In this document: piece by piece, positions 17,513-26,680 of the stretch
Layout: the number at the start of each line of letters is the position of its first letter
Position numbering within the stretch: the first letter of the stretch is position 1
Assembly: GCF_041820985.1 (NCBI RefSeq)
Contig: NZ_JBGUAU010000022.1
Location: 1 to 64,000 of the forward strand
Reading direction: 5' to 3'
Origin: Evansella sp041820985
GTDB taxonomy: Bacteria > Bacillota > Bacilli > Bacillales > Salisediminibacteriaceae
Length of the DNA: 64,000 bases
Position numbers and translations under genes: made by a program
The notes under the pieces: model-generated
Seen by the model: only the letters and a program-made list of their open reading frames with translations
Databases searched by the model: none
What the model was told of the DNA's origin: nothing

Positions 17513-18122
17513 ATGTGTAACAAAAGAATATTTATTTTAATTCTTACCGTATTTTTAGCAATGATTGCTTTAGCTGTCATGCAACCAACTGCTGGTGTTG
17601 CGGAACAAGTTATCTATTATTTTGACATACGTATTTGGGGCGCACCATTTACATTAATAAACTATGTTATTCTTGGCTGGCCTATTGGCTCTTCAAAAAT
17701 AAAAGTATCATTAATACTACAAGCAGGCATGAACGTTACAAACATTGTTCTTAATGTACTCTTTGTTCATTCTTTTTCTATGGGTGTACAAGGAGTTAGC
17801 TTTCCCAGTTATCTTAGCAATGTTTACTTCTATTGAAGAAGTCCAGACAACGGTTTTTATGTATATGGTTTGGGTACTTGTTTATCCAGTGCTTGGAGTT
17901 TGGGGTTTGCAGTTAAACGGTATATTTTCTGGGGCTACAGAAGTAAAACAGGTTAGAAACTCATTAATAGTGGCGATGATTGTATTTCTATTAATAATTT
18001 ATTTTTTCGTTCCAAGTTTTCAAAACCACGGACTCTGGCTTGCGTTCAGTATGTTTACCCTAATGAGAACACTAGTGTTATGGTACTATCTTCCCGTATT
18101 AAACAAAAAATTATTTGATTAA
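17513..18122 (+). pseudogene. MATE family efflux pump relic
   Basis: Two overlapping frames carry MATE signatures: YFDIRIWGAPFTLINYV in the first, and LQLNGIFSGATEVKQVRN then WYYLPVLNKKLF in the second. A +1 frame change occurs near 17800. The region joins GVQGVS directly to LAMFTSIEEVQ, so about 110 residues of the middle are missing. About 80-90 N-terminal residues are also absent compared with the usual 450-residue pump. The first ATG has a good AAGGAG site, so a short peptide may be made, but no functional transporter. Confidence 0.85.
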
Positions 18123-18273
18123 TAAGATGTGGGAAAGTGTAAAAATGATTAGTCAGAATTGAACAAGGTATATCTTTATATAGATCAATTGTTCTACTTT
18201 TTAATGGTTTGAAACCCCCTCAGTGGGCCTTTTAGGGCGAGGCCGATAAGAGAGGCTTTCAGCCGCAGAGAAA

Positions 18274-18365
18274 ACCACCAGTTCACACTGGTGGTTTGGA
18301 TCATTATCATTTCTACTACCCACTGGAGTTCGCGGAACGACGCTCATTTCATATACAGTTAAATG
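18274..18365. repeat. Hairpin and fragment of repeat family C
   Basis: AAACCACCAGT pairs perfectly with ACTGGTGGTTT (18274-18299). Just after it, CCCACTGGAGTTCGCGGAACGACGCTCATTTC matches, in shortened form, the arm of the palindromic repeats at 25.6-26.5 kb. The rest of the 18123-18567 gap contains nothing I can name. Confidence 0.5.
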
Positions 18366-18567
18366 TAAATATACTTCATAACGTTTGAGTACAGACCACT
18401 TTTTTGGTGAAAAACAGCAAAATATTCGATCAGTGTCATTTAGCTAATTGAAATGATGGTGTGCATTCTTTTCATGTTATTATAAAAACAGACTATTTTT
18501 GGAGATAAGTTGGCCTGTATTTCACTACTAGGTGGCATGAGGAAAAACAATAAATGGAGGGGATTGT

Positions 18568-19446
18568 ATGCAATACGAAGTAGAATTAGTCGTAGATGCA
18601 AAAGCTACGTTAGGAGAAGGACCTTGTTGGGATGAGGAGAATCAACTACTGTATTGGGTAGATATTGAAGGGAAAAATATCCATGAATATAATCCCACAA
18701 CAAATGAAAATAGATCAATAATAGTTGAAAAAATGGTGGGCGCGATTGTCTTACGGAAGCAAGGAGGAGCTATTGTTGCTACAGAAAATGGATTTCATTT
18801 TTTAAATCTCAAAACAGGGGAGACGGAAGAAATCCACGATCCCGAAAATCACTTACCAAATAATCGATTTAATGATGGTAAATGTGATCCCTATGGACGA
18901 TTTTGGGCAGGAACAATGGACAGGTATGCTACGAAAGGAAAAGGTGCCTTATATTGTATAGATAATAATTTGATTGTAAGTCAAAAATTAGACAATGTGG
19001 GTATTTCAAATGGGTTAGCGTGGTCACCAGATCATAGTTTTATGTATTACATAGACACATTAACAAAGAGTGTTGTTCGTTTTGATTATGATTGGAAAAC
19101 AGGAGAGATAGGTAACCAAAAGGAAGTAATTCGTATACCAGATGGAGATGGTCTACCTGATGGACTTACAATTGATTCAGAGGGGAATCTTTGGGTAGCA
19201 CATTGGGGGGGAGCGAAAATAACGAACTGGAATCCTGTAACTGGTGAGCTTTTAGAAACAATTTCAATACCTGCATTGAACGTAACATCCTGTACATTTG
19301 GAGGAAAGGACTTGGACGAATTATACGTAACGACGGCTAGAACAGGAACGGATGAAAAGACACTAGAGGATTTTCCACATGCAGGAGGAGTATTTAAAGT
19401 GAAAACTGTAAAAAAAGGGATTAAAACTTATAGATTTCATGGATAG
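18568..19446 (+). CDS. SMP-30/gluconolactonase family sugar lactonase
   Basis: A 292-residue six-bladed beta-propeller hydrolase. Family metal-binding positions are visible: Glu17 in LGEGPCWD, the Asn of ISNGLAWSPD, and the Asp of DGLPDGLTID. NNRFNDGKCDPYGRFWAGT is the family's conserved substrate-side segment. Members open aldonolactones in a calcium- or zinc-dependent reaction. No sugar operon surrounds it, so the substrate is unknown. The ATG follows an ATGGAGGGG ribosome binding site. Cytoplasmic, with no signal peptide. Confidence 0.9.
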   Translation: MQYEVELVVDAKATLGEGPCWDEENQLLYWVDIEGKNIHEYNPTTNENRSIIVEKMVGAIVLRKQGGAIVATENGFHFLNLKTGETEEIHDPENHLPNNRFNDGKCDPYGRFWAGTMDRYATKGKGALYCIDNNLIVSQKLDNVGISNGLAWSPDHSFMYYIDTLTKSVVRFDYDWKTGEIGNQKEVIRIPDGDGLPDGLTIDSEGNLWVAHWGGAKITNWNPVTGELLETISIPALNVTSCTFGGKDLDELYVTTARTGTDEKTLEDFPHAGGVFKVKTVKKGIKTYRFHG

Positions 19447-19509
19447 AATCCTATTTGTGAAGATATATAATGTTAGTTAACTATTTATAAAAAGAAGTTA
19501 CTTTGATAT

Positions 19510-19665
19510 TTATTTTCCAAATGCTTCAATTATCTGTTCCATATCGGTTAATGGGGTAAATAGTTCTGAGGATAAAATGCCTTTTAAGTACAAAGAACCG
19601 ATTATAGTAATGAGAATAACCATTGAAATTGTTAGTGCCGTGTTGATGATACCAGATGATGGCAT
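19510..19665 (-). CDS. Small single-pass membrane protein (51 residues)
   Basis: The minus-strand frame starts at ATG 19665 with an excellent GGAGGGAAG ribosome binding site. It encodes MPSSGIINTALTISMVILIT, a transmembrane helix, then a soluble tail with LTDMEQIIEAFGK. It lies 3' of the BCCT carrier on the same strand but beyond that gene's terminator, so it is separately transcribed or expressed by read-through. I do not recognise a family. Confidence 0.6.
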   Translation of the reverse strand: MPSSGIINTALTISMVILITIIGSLYLKGILSSELFTPLTDMEQIIEAFGK

Positions 19666-19904
19666 GTAAGTCTTCCCTCCTTCAAAAATAAGTAGTCTCT
19701 TTTTCCTAGTTGTTTAAATAATAACGATATCAAAATAGGTATTAATACTTAGATCCTTAGAATCATAATACATTAATTCTGTAAAGAATATAAGTGGTTT
19801 GACACAAAAATAGTCCATTAGATACAAATTACCTATAAATAGATTCGGTCTTAACAACTATAGGAATTCTCTAGCAGTAATCGTTTGAAATTCGGTTAAA
19901 ATAG

Positions 19905-19944
19905 AAGGAGGTTGTCTCATGCAAGCGATTGAGACAACCTCCTT
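19905..19944. terminator. Strong hairpin terminator of the BCCT gene
   Basis: AAGGAGGTTGTCTCA pairs with TGAGACAACCTCCTT around an 8-10-base loop. The minus-strand product is followed by a T-rich stretch. Confidence 0.85.
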
Positions 19945-19951
19945 TGATGTT

Positions 19952-21502
19952 TTACAATGGATTCATCTGATCTTCTGGATTTTCTCTTCTTCTTCTTAAA
20001 ATGACTTTTTCTTCTACAGCTACTCCTTTTGATTTTATTTCGCTCTTAAACGCCTTTAGCATGGAAAAGGTTGTCATAAAAAGAACAATTGTTAATGGGA
20101 AAGCACTTACGATTATTGCTGTTTGCAGGGCCTCTAATCCACCTGAAGCCATTAATACAACAGCAGATGCTGCTAAAATAAGACCCCATGCGTACTTTAT
20201 AATATTAGGAGGTTCCGTGCTACCATTTGTTGTCTGCATACCTAGAACAAAGGTTGCGGAATCGGCAGAAGTGATAAAAAAGGTACTAATTAGAAATATA
20301 GTAATTGCTGCAAGAACTCCACTAAATGGTAACTGCTCATAAACAAAGAATAAAGCAGTTTCAAGCGTTTGTCCTGCTATATCTAGGCCCATTGTGTGCT
20401 GATAAAAGATCCCAGTACCACCAAATACACAGAACCATAATGTACATACAAAGGTTGGAGCAACTAACACTGCAAGCACAAATTCTCTTACTGTCCTTCC
20501 TTTGGAAACGCGAGCAATAAAGGTGCCAACGAATGGAGCCCAAGCAATCCACCAAGCCCAATAAAAAATAGTCCATCCTTGTAACCAAGCTGCATTCCCA
20601 GAATCAAAAGGAGATAATCGTAGCCCCATTGCAGGTAAGTTTTGAATATAACTCCCTAAAGTGGTTGTAAAAAGATCTAATAAAAAAATAGTTGGGCCTA
20701 ATACAAGCATTGCAACGAATAGGATCACAGCTAAAGCCATATTAGTATTACTTAAATATTTAATTCCTTTTTTAATCCCTGTTCCTGCACTTATCAAAAA
20801 TAGGATAGTTACAATAGAAATAATGAGTAACTGGATGGTAAAGTTATTAGGAATTCCTGTTAAGTAGCTTAGTCCACCATTTATTTGAGCCGCACCTAAG
20901 CCTAGGGATGCACATACCCCAAAAATGGTAGCAAAGACTGCTACTATATCAATGATATTTCCAGTTTTTCCTTTTGCTTTTTCACCTAGTAATGGAGTCA
21001 ATGTTGCGCTCATTAGTCCAGGATACCCTTTTCTAAATTTAAAATAAGCAATGGCAAGTGCAATGGTTGCATAAATAGCCCATGCGTGGAAGCCCCAATG
21101 AAGGTAGGTATATCTTAAGCTCAGAATAGCTGCTTCTCCTGTATTCCCTTCTATAAACGGAGGATTTGCATAATGAGATATAGGTTCTGATACTCCAAAA
21201 AATAATAATCCTATTCCCATTCCAGCACTAAAAAGCATAGCAAACCATGTTGGACGACTAAACTCAGGTTTGTCATCATCTTTCCCAAGCTTAATTCTTC
21301 CATATTTACTGAAAATCAGAAAAATTGCAAAGACGAGAAAAAAAGTAGCTGCAATCTGATAGAACCATCCAAAATTTCGAAGGAAAAAACCAAGAGCAAC
21401 GTTCATAACACTTCCTAAATGTTCTGGTGAAATAACTCCCCAGAGAACGAAAGTAACTGACATTGCGATAGAGATCCAAAAAACGGAACCGACTTTATTC
21501 AT
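19952..21502 (-). CDS. BCCT family betaine/choline/carnitine transporter
   Basis: 516 residues with about 12 transmembrane helices. The family signature WAWWIAWAPFVGTFIARVSK is clear, and the tryptophan-rich substrate box lies within it. SAGMGIGLLFFGVSEP is the conserved helix 3 segment with the glycine-rich stretch of OpuD/BetP. It imports glycine betaine or a related osmolyte with sodium, supporting salt tolerance. A GGAGGC ribosome binding site precedes the ATG. The hydrophilic C-tail is short (ends RRRRENPEDQMNPL). Monocistronic. Confidence 0.95.
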   Translation of the reverse strand: MNKVGSVFWISIAMSVTFVLWGVISPEHLGSVMNVALGFFLRNFGWFYQIAATFFLVFAIFLIFSKYGRIKLGKDDDKPEFSRPTWFAMLFSAGMGIGLLFFGVSEPISHYANPPFIEGNTGEAAILSLRYTYLHWGFHAWAIYATIALAIAYFKFRKGYPGLMSATLTPLLGEKAKGKTGNIIDIVAVFATIFGVCASLGLGAAQINGGLSYLTGIPNNFTIQLLIISIVTILFLISAGTGIKKGIKYLSNTNMALAVILFVAMLVLGPTIFLLDLFTTTLGSYIQNLPAMGLRLSPFDSGNAAWLQGWTIFYWAWWIAWAPFVGTFIARVSKGRTVREFVLAVLVAPTFVCTLWFCVFGGTGIFYQHTMGLDIAGQTLETALFFVYEQLPFSGVLAAITIFLISTFFITSADSATFVLGMQTTNGSTEPPNIIKYAWGLILAASAVVLMASGGLEALQTAIIVSAFPLTIVLFMTTFSMLKAFKSEIKSKGVAVEEKVILRRRRENPEDQMNPL

Positions 21503-21789
21503 CGCTGATGCCTCCTTTTTTTGTAGTCTTTGATAAGTGGCTTGTTTTATTCTCTAGAACTAAATTGTTGTTATGGTTAGAAAGTCATTTGACTAATTAA
21601 GTAGTCTAGATCCAGCCTTTTTTTATACAAATAAAAACAAAACTATTCTTTATAGCTGATGTTTTGTCACACTACTGCAATATTCTTATTACCAAATTGT
21701 TACGTTTGTCTGGTATTGTTAGTTAGGACAAGCAATAGAATGGAAGTCTACAAAGGTGGACACTAAATAACTCTTAGGAGGAAGACGGT

Positions 21790-22977
21790 GTGCTTAAGAA
21801 GTTCATGATATTTATCATACTCATCGGTCTTACTTCATTATTTGTTGCCGGTGAAGTATTAGCCACAGAAGCACTTGAGGAAGACCAGGAAAGGCTTCAA
21901 CAGGAGCGTGAGGCTGTTCAGTCTGAGCTATCTGATGCAAAGGATTCACTTGTTGAATTGGCCCAAAAGCTTGAACAATTAAATAGTCAGCTCTCTGATC
22001 TCCAGAATGAGATTGAGTTAAATGAAAATCACATAATGGAAACAGAAGAGAATATTGCAGTAAACGGATTAGCGATAGAAAAGCTACAAGCAGATATCGA
22101 GCTGTTACAAAGTGATTTGGATAAACGTGTGGAATTATTGAAAGGACGAGCAAGCTCTTATCAAAAAAATGGGATTGATAGTGCTTCCTATATACGAGTA
22201 ATATTAGGAGCAGATAGTTTTAGTGATTTTGTAAGTCGTGTATTCACAATTTCAAAAATAGCACAAGCTGATAATTACTTTATTACTCAACTAGAAAACA
22301 GTCAACAAGAACTGGCAGAAGCACAAGGAAAATACGAAGAAATTATGTACGAATTAGTAAATCAAGTTGTTGAACTTGAAAATGTTCGTGCAAATATAGG
22401 AGAGAAACAAGCAAAGACAAAGATGTTAAGAGATGAAATGAAGGAAAATGAAAAAAAGCAAGAAGTACTTATTTCTCAACTAACTGACAAAGAAAAAGAT
22501 ATCGCTTCTCAACAGGAAGAAATTCGTAAGGAGATTGCTGAACAAGTTCGCCTACAAGAGGAAGCTCGTGCGAAAGCTGAAAGAGAAGCAAGAGCTAGAG
22601 CACAACAAGAAGCTGCGAAACAATCAGTTAGTAGATCAAGCTCATCTGGTGGACAGAGTAATTCTACAACCAGCTCGCAACAAGCTGGTAGCTGGAGGAC
22701 TTTTACCGCAACGGCTTATACAGCGTATTGTACTGGCTGTTCAGGAGTTACGAGTACAGGAATTAATTTACGATCAAATCCTAATGCCAAGGTCATTGCT
22801 GTGGATCCTAATGTAATCCCACTAGGCTCAAGGGTGGAAGTGCAAGGATATGGAACATTCTTGGCAGCAGACACTGGCGGAGCAATCAATGGTAACATTA
22901 TTGACATCTTTATGCCGAATAGAAATGATGCATTAGCATTCGGACGGAGAACTGTGCAAATTCGAGTGTTGCACTAA
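21790..22977 (+). CDS. Secreted PcsB-like coiled-coil protein with 3D domain
   Basis: 395 residues: a signal peptide (1-25, cleaved near VLA-TEA), a long coiled coil (about 27-275, rich in Glu, Gln and Lys) like the PcsB/CwlO N-domain, and a Ser-rich linker. The C-terminus is a 3D domain (about 295-395), with FTATAYTAYCTGCSG and the three aspartates in VIAVDPNVIPLG, AADTGG and IIDIFMP. The 3D fold resembles MltA/Sps-type peptidoglycan-cleaving domains, so a wall hydrolase role is likely. The start codon is GTG, with TAGGAGGAAG upstream. Terminator at 22992-23036. Confidence 0.9.
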   Translation: MLKKFMIFIILIGLTSLFVAGEVLATEALEEDQERLQQEREAVQSELSDAKDSLVELAQKLEQLNSQLSDLQNEIELNENHIMETEENIAVNGLAIEKLQADIELLQSDLDKRVELLKGRASSYQKNGIDSASYIRVILGADSFSDFVSRVFTISKIAQADNYFITQLENSQQELAEAQGKYEEIMYELVNQVVELENVRANIGEKQAKTKMLRDEMKENEKKQEVLISQLTDKEKDIASQQEEIRKEIAEQVRLQEEARAKAEREARARAQQEAAKQSVSRSSSSGGQSNSTTSSQQAGSWRTFTATAYTAYCTGCSGVTSTGINLRSNPNAKVIAVDPNVIPLGSRVEVQGYGTFLAADTGGAINGNIIDIFMPNRNDALAFGRRTVQIRVLH

Positions 22978-22991
22978 ATAGGAAAATTAAT

Positions 22992-23036
22992 AAACACATG
23001 TAGCTACTCTTTATGAGAACTACATGTGTTTTTTTT
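22992..23036. terminator. Intrinsic terminator
   Basis: AACACATGTAG pairs with CTACATGTGTT with an internal loop, followed by eight T. It ends the 3D-domain gene. Confidence 0.85.
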
Positions 23037-23079
23037 CTTTGAAGTAATCTAATTATTTTCAGTTGTGGAAGGTATGTGT

Positions 23080-23628
23080 TTAGTTTAGGTTATCTCTATG
23101 TTGAGATAAAGTCGCAATATTGTCCCAACCAAATGCAATTTCTTCTAGATCTTTCCCACCAATGGTTGTATTTTTCTTGTATACTTCCTTTCCATTCAAA
23201 TGATGAAAAAAGGAGCAAGAATCATGGTGTTGAAATGTCCATAAGGCCATGGATGAGTGGTGGAGAGAAACTAAATGATGTGCAACACTTTCAAATAGCT
23301 TTAGTCCTAAACTTTGCCCTTGTGCGTGTGGGTGCACATACAATCCATAAAGCTCCCCGGTATAACCAATACGTAGTCGAGCATCTCTCATTGTTCCTCC
23401 TAAGGAAAAACCAACAATCTTTTCTTGTTTGTTTACGGCAACAAAATTCATCGTTCCTCCTTGGATGGTTTTCGGGAGGTCATTTTGCCATCTTCTTTCT
23501 CTATCACTATATGTAATTTTTTCAATGGTTTCTGAAGGAAATACGTTGCGATACGCTGAACGCATACAATCCACATGTACATGAGCAATTTCCTTCCAAT
23601 CATGAATAGTAGCTTTTCTAATTTGCAT
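23080..23628 (-). CDS. GNAT family N-acetyltransferase
   Basis: 182 residues. The acetyl-CoA binding core appears as ELYGLYVHPHAQGQSLGLKLFE (about residues 92-113), with the loop QGQSLG replacing the usual R/QxxGxG/A. The preceding strand NFVAVNKQEKIVGFSLGG is typical of GNAT motif D/A. The acceptor is unknown. Monocistronic, converging with the 3D-domain gene. Confidence 0.85.
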   Translation of the reverse strand: MQIRKATIHDWKEIAHVHVDCMRSAYRNVFPSETIEKITYSDRERRWQNDLPKTIQGGTMNFVAVNKQEKIVGFSLGGTMRDARLRIGYTGELYGLYVHPHAQGQSLGLKLFESVAHHLVSLHHSSMALWTFQHHDSCSFFHHLNGKEVYKKNTTIGGKDLEEIAFGWDNIATLSQHRDNLN

Positions 23629-23796
23629 GGGTACATTCCTCGCTTTTCTCTGTCCTATTAATAATCTTAACAGGTTGTAATCATAAATACACTGAAAATC
23701 AATCTATTGCGACGCAAAAAATAAAAAATACAAACTACTAAAAAGGAATGAAAATATATAGATAATGTATACACTACAGAAGTGGAGGTGATACAT

Positions 23797-23946
23797 ATGA
23801 ATGATAAACCAACTCATTATGACGGCAGTTTTCATCATAATGAAGCTACAAGTGATAACTCAGCTGGAAGTGATACGTTTCAAATTAAGGATGAAATGAG
23901 AGCAAACATAAGTGGAAATCCTTTTGTAGAAGAAATAACCGAATGA
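23797..23946 (+). CDS. Small hydrophilic protein (49 residues)
   Basis: ATG at 23797 has a textbook AGTGGAGGTGAT ribosome binding site. The frame encodes MNDKPTHYDGSFHHNEAT and ends FVEEITE. It is acidic, Ser/Asn-rich and has no hydrophobic segment, which suits a small spore or stress protein, but I recognise no family. Its terminator at 24003-24047 supports a real transcript. Confidence 0.65.
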   Translation: MNDKPTHYDGSFHHNEATSDNSAGSDTFQIKDEMRANISGNPFVEEITE

Positions 23947-24002
23947 AAATGTAATTCTATTAAGTACTAAGTAATAACCTCGTAGGCTGTGGTATGAACG
24001 TG

Positions 24003-24047
24003 GATGTTTCGAAGGTAACGATCTTTTGAAACATCTTTTTTATTTTT
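24003..24047 (+). terminator. Intrinsic terminator
   Basis: GATGTTTCGAA pairs with TTTGAAACATC, followed by a T-rich tract. It ends the 49-residue gene. Confidence 0.8.
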
Positions 24048-24114
24048 GAACACATTATATCAGGGTATTAACACAAAATAAGTGTAGTTTCATTACGAAA
24101 GGAAGGTTTTTTAC

Positions 24115-24750
24115 ATGACGAAGGTTTTATATATCACAGCACATCCCCATGATGATACTCAATCCTATAGTATGGCAGTAGGGAAGGCATTCCTTGATAC
24201 ATATAAGGAAGTAAATCATGAACATGAAATTGAAATACTTGATTTATACAAAGAACATATACCAGAAATTGATGTTGATGTGTTTAGTGGCTGGGGAAAA
24301 CTAAGATCTGGAACAGATTTTGAAGAGTTGTCTTTTGATGAGAAAAAGAAAGTGGGAAGACTCTCCGAAATAAGTGATCAATTTGTATCGGCAGATAAAT
24401 ATGTTTTTGTATCTCCTTTATGGAATTTCTCCTTTCCACCTGTTTTAAAAGCGTATATTGATGCTGTATCTGTTGCAGGAAAGACCTTTCAATATACCGA
24501 GCAAGGACCAGTGGGGCTATTAACAGATAAAAAAGCGTTACATATTCAGGCGAGAGGTGGGATTTATTCGGAGGGGCCAGCAGCGGCTATGGAAATGGGG
24601 CACAGATACCTTGATATTATCATGCAATTTTACGGGGTTCCTTCCTTTGAAGGCTTATTTGTAGAAGGACACAATGCTATGCCAGATAAGGCAGAGCAAA
24701 TAAAAGAAGATGCCATTGCACGAGCAAAGGACTTTGCTCACACATTCTAA
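24115..24750 (+). CDS. azoR: FMN-dependent NADH:quinone oxidoreductase / azoreductase
   Basis: A 211-residue flavodoxin-fold enzyme reducing quinones or azo compounds by two electrons. The start MTKVLYITAHPHDDTQSYSM is the FMN phosphate-binding loop region. PLWNFSFPPVLKAYIDAV is the family's conserved segment contacting the isoalloxazine ring, and IQARGGIYSEGPAAAME the second FMN loop. Length is normal for AzoR. An AAGGAAGG ribosome binding site precedes ATG. It probably protects against thiol-reactive quinones. Confidence 0.93.
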   Translation: MTKVLYITAHPHDDTQSYSMAVGKAFLDTYKEVNHEHEIEILDLYKEHIPEIDVDVFSGWGKLRSGTDFEELSFDEKKKVGRLSEISDQFVSADKYVFVSPLWNFSFPPVLKAYIDAVSVAGKTFQYTEQGPVGLLTDKKALHIQARGGIYSEGPAAAMEMGHRYLDIIMQFYGVPSFEGLFVEGHNAMPDKAEQIKEDAIARAKDFAHTF

Positions 24751-24764
24751 ACGTTAAAGGTAAC

Positions 24765-24797
24765 GTGAACCCCTTAACACATACGTTAAGGGGTTCA
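24765..24797. terminator. Hairpin between azoR and the coiled-coil gene
   Basis: GTGAACCCCTTAAC pairs perfectly with GTTAAGGGGTTCAC around a 5-base loop. No strong T-run follows, so termination is likely but may be incomplete. Confidence 0.6.
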
Positions 24798-24869
24798 CTC
24801 TGCTATATGGGTAATCGAATAATATTTAAGGAAAGTAAGTTTTGAGGGGATTCAATAGTGGGAAGATAA

Positions 24870-25144
24870 TTATTTTTTTGTTTCATCAAGTTTTTTCATC
24901 ATGCTACCGTAGTAAAATGCTACTTCTTTTCTAAGTTCTGCTTGTTCCGCGAAAATCTTCTCTTGTCCTTCAGAAAGAGATTTTACCTCTTCAGAAAGAG
25001 ATTTCTGTCCTTCAGAAACAGATTTTACCTTCTCAGAAAGAGAATTCTGTTTTCAGAAACAGATTTCACCTCCACAGAAAGCGATTTTTGCTCTTCGGAA
25101 AGAGAATCTAATTTCTGTAGAATTTGTGAAAGTATTTCTTCCAT
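24870..25144 (-). pseudogene. Heptad-repeat coiled-coil gene with a one-base frameshift
   Basis: ATG at 25144 has an excellent AAAGGAGGTG ribosome binding site and encodes MEEILSQILQKLDSLSEEQK, followed by seven-residue repeats of the type SLSEEVK/SVSEGQK. Near 25050 one base is missing. The original frame then stops soon after, giving a 39-residue peptide. Restoring a base continues the repeats to FAEQAELRKEVAFYYGSMM and stop TAA at 24870, about 91 residues in all. At DNA level the repeat is a 21-base tandem unit present about seven times. It is either a decayed or a slippage-switchable gene. Function unknown. Confidence 0.7.
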
Positions 25145-25232
25145 TTCTTTCACCTCCTTTTCTCTATTATATGACAAAAGTTGGACAATCAATAGAAAAA
25201 AGAGAGTAGATTTTCCACTCTCTTTTCATGCG

Positions 25233-25508
25233 TTATTCGCTTTCTTCATCCATCATAGTATCAAAAGCAGATGTTACTGTATTAAATTCATCATCATCTT
25301 CAATAGGGGAAAAGGTTCCATCATCTTCTACTTTCATAAAGAATACATCAATATCTTCGTCACTTTCTTCTTGTATGTCTTCTACGAAACCAACAGCAAC
25401 ATATTCTTTGTTTTCTAGTGAGATAGTGGCTAACACTTCCACTTCATGATCTTCGTTATCATCATCGCTTATCGTAAAAACTTCTCCAATTTCTAACTTG
25501 TCCATCAT
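25233..25508 (-). CDS. DUF1292 domain protein (YrzB-like)
   Basis: A 91-residue very acidic protein beginning MMDKLEIGEVFTISDDD. The EVEVLATISLENKEYVAVGF segment is the DUF1292 core, an all-beta fold found in many Firmicutes and often encoded near ruvX/yrrK. Here it is alone. The function of the family is unknown. Either Met can start. It is followed by the coiled-coil gene on the same strand, about 90 bases on. Confidence 0.85.
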   Translation of the reverse strand: MMDKLEIGEVFTISDDDNEDHEVEVLATISLENKEYVAVGFVEDIQEESDEDIDVFFMKVEDDGTFSPIEDDDEFNTVTSAFDTMMDEESE

Positions 25509-25625
25509 ACCAGCTCCTATAGAAAAATGGTTATCATTCTAATGTTTTCCTTTATGGAAGAATTTAAACAACAAAACTATAGTAGAACAAAAAATAATTT
25601 AGCTTACTAGGTTGAGCCATTTCTT

Positions 25626-26530
25626 TTTATAGGGGCTACCCTGAAAATACGTGTTATCAATTAGTGGTTAACTTATCTAGTATTGCTAACTTTGTTGTTT
25701 TATATTCCATTCGCTACAGTCTACTCCTTTCCTGTGGGGAGCTGGCAAGCCTCCTCGATCGCAAGCGATCTGCGGGGTCTCGCCTCTGCTCTACTTTCCC
25801 ACTGGAATCCGTAGACTTACGCTCATTCCATATATAGTTGATGTTACTAAAACTTCTAATAACGCATTTTCGTTCACCATGGTGCAAATTTTCACTTGCA
25901 TGGAAGTCTACCCTGAAAATACGTGTTATTAAGAGTGCAAAAACTAACTAGTTTTAACAACTTTGTTGGAATGTATTCCATTCGCTGCTGCCCACTCCCT
26001 TTCCTGTGGGGAGCTGGCTAGCCGTCCTCGAGCTAAAGCTCTGCGGGGTCTCGCCCCTGCTCTGCCTCCCACTGGAGTTCCGTGGGCATTCGCTCATTCC
26101 ATCGGAAGTTAATGTTACTAAAACTTCTAATAATGTATTTTCATTCGTCATGGTGCAAATTTCTCACTTGCATGGAAGTCTGAAAATACGTGTATCAGAA
26201 TATCAAGTGATACTAACTTTGTTGGATTGTATTCCATTCGCTACAGTCTGCTCCTTTCCTGTGGGGAGTTGCCGAGCCACCTCCTCGACTTCGTCGCTAC
26301 GGTGTCTCGCCCCTACTCTGCTTCCCACTGGAGTTCGCAGACTTCCGCTCATTGCATATATAGTTCAATGTACTAATAACATTAAACAAGCGTATTTTCA
26401 TGCCCATGGTGCGATTTTTTTTATTGGCATCGGTGTCTACCCAGAAAAAACACGTTATTAGCGGACTCAAACTATCAAGTTTTAACAACAACTTTGTAGG
26501 ATAGTATTCCATTCGCTTTCCTAGGGTAGC
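25626..26530 (+). repeat. Tandem array of palindromic repeat family C (three units plus a partial)
   Basis: Units begin near 25631, 25909, 26174 and 26437 with CTGAAAATACGTGTTAT-type starts. They continue through TTCCATTCGCT, CTTTCCTGTGGGGAGCTGG, CCCACTGGA and CGCTCATTCCAT, with a period of about 265-275 bases. The centre of each unit is GC-rich and can fold. Two units in opposite orientation lie at 45850-46378. ORFs predicted here are not genes. Bases 26531-26680 hold a decayed end of the array. Confidence 0.85.
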
Positions 26531-26680
26531 TTGTCTGGAACGCTTTTCCCACAAGACTTTGAATAAGCTTCCCTAAAAGGCACCGCACGCAGTTAAATTC
26601 AATCGAATTTTTCAAGGAGTCTCGCACCTTATGTAAAAATCAACAATGACAAATATCAACATTGTTCTTTAGCATAGCCT

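Noticed and set aside
24942..25418. A 158-codon plus-strand ORF rich in Phe and Arg
   Set aside because: It is the antisense shadow of the heptad-repeat gene and of the DUF1292 gene.
25626..26530. A CRISPR array
   Set aside because: Repeat units are about 270 bases with similar interiors. There are no short direct repeats with unique spacers and no cas genes.
25954..26554. ORFs of 65, 151 and 85 codons, and similar ones at 45856-46280
   Set aside because: They run through tandem palindromic repeats of family C in several frames. Composition follows the repeat, not a protein.
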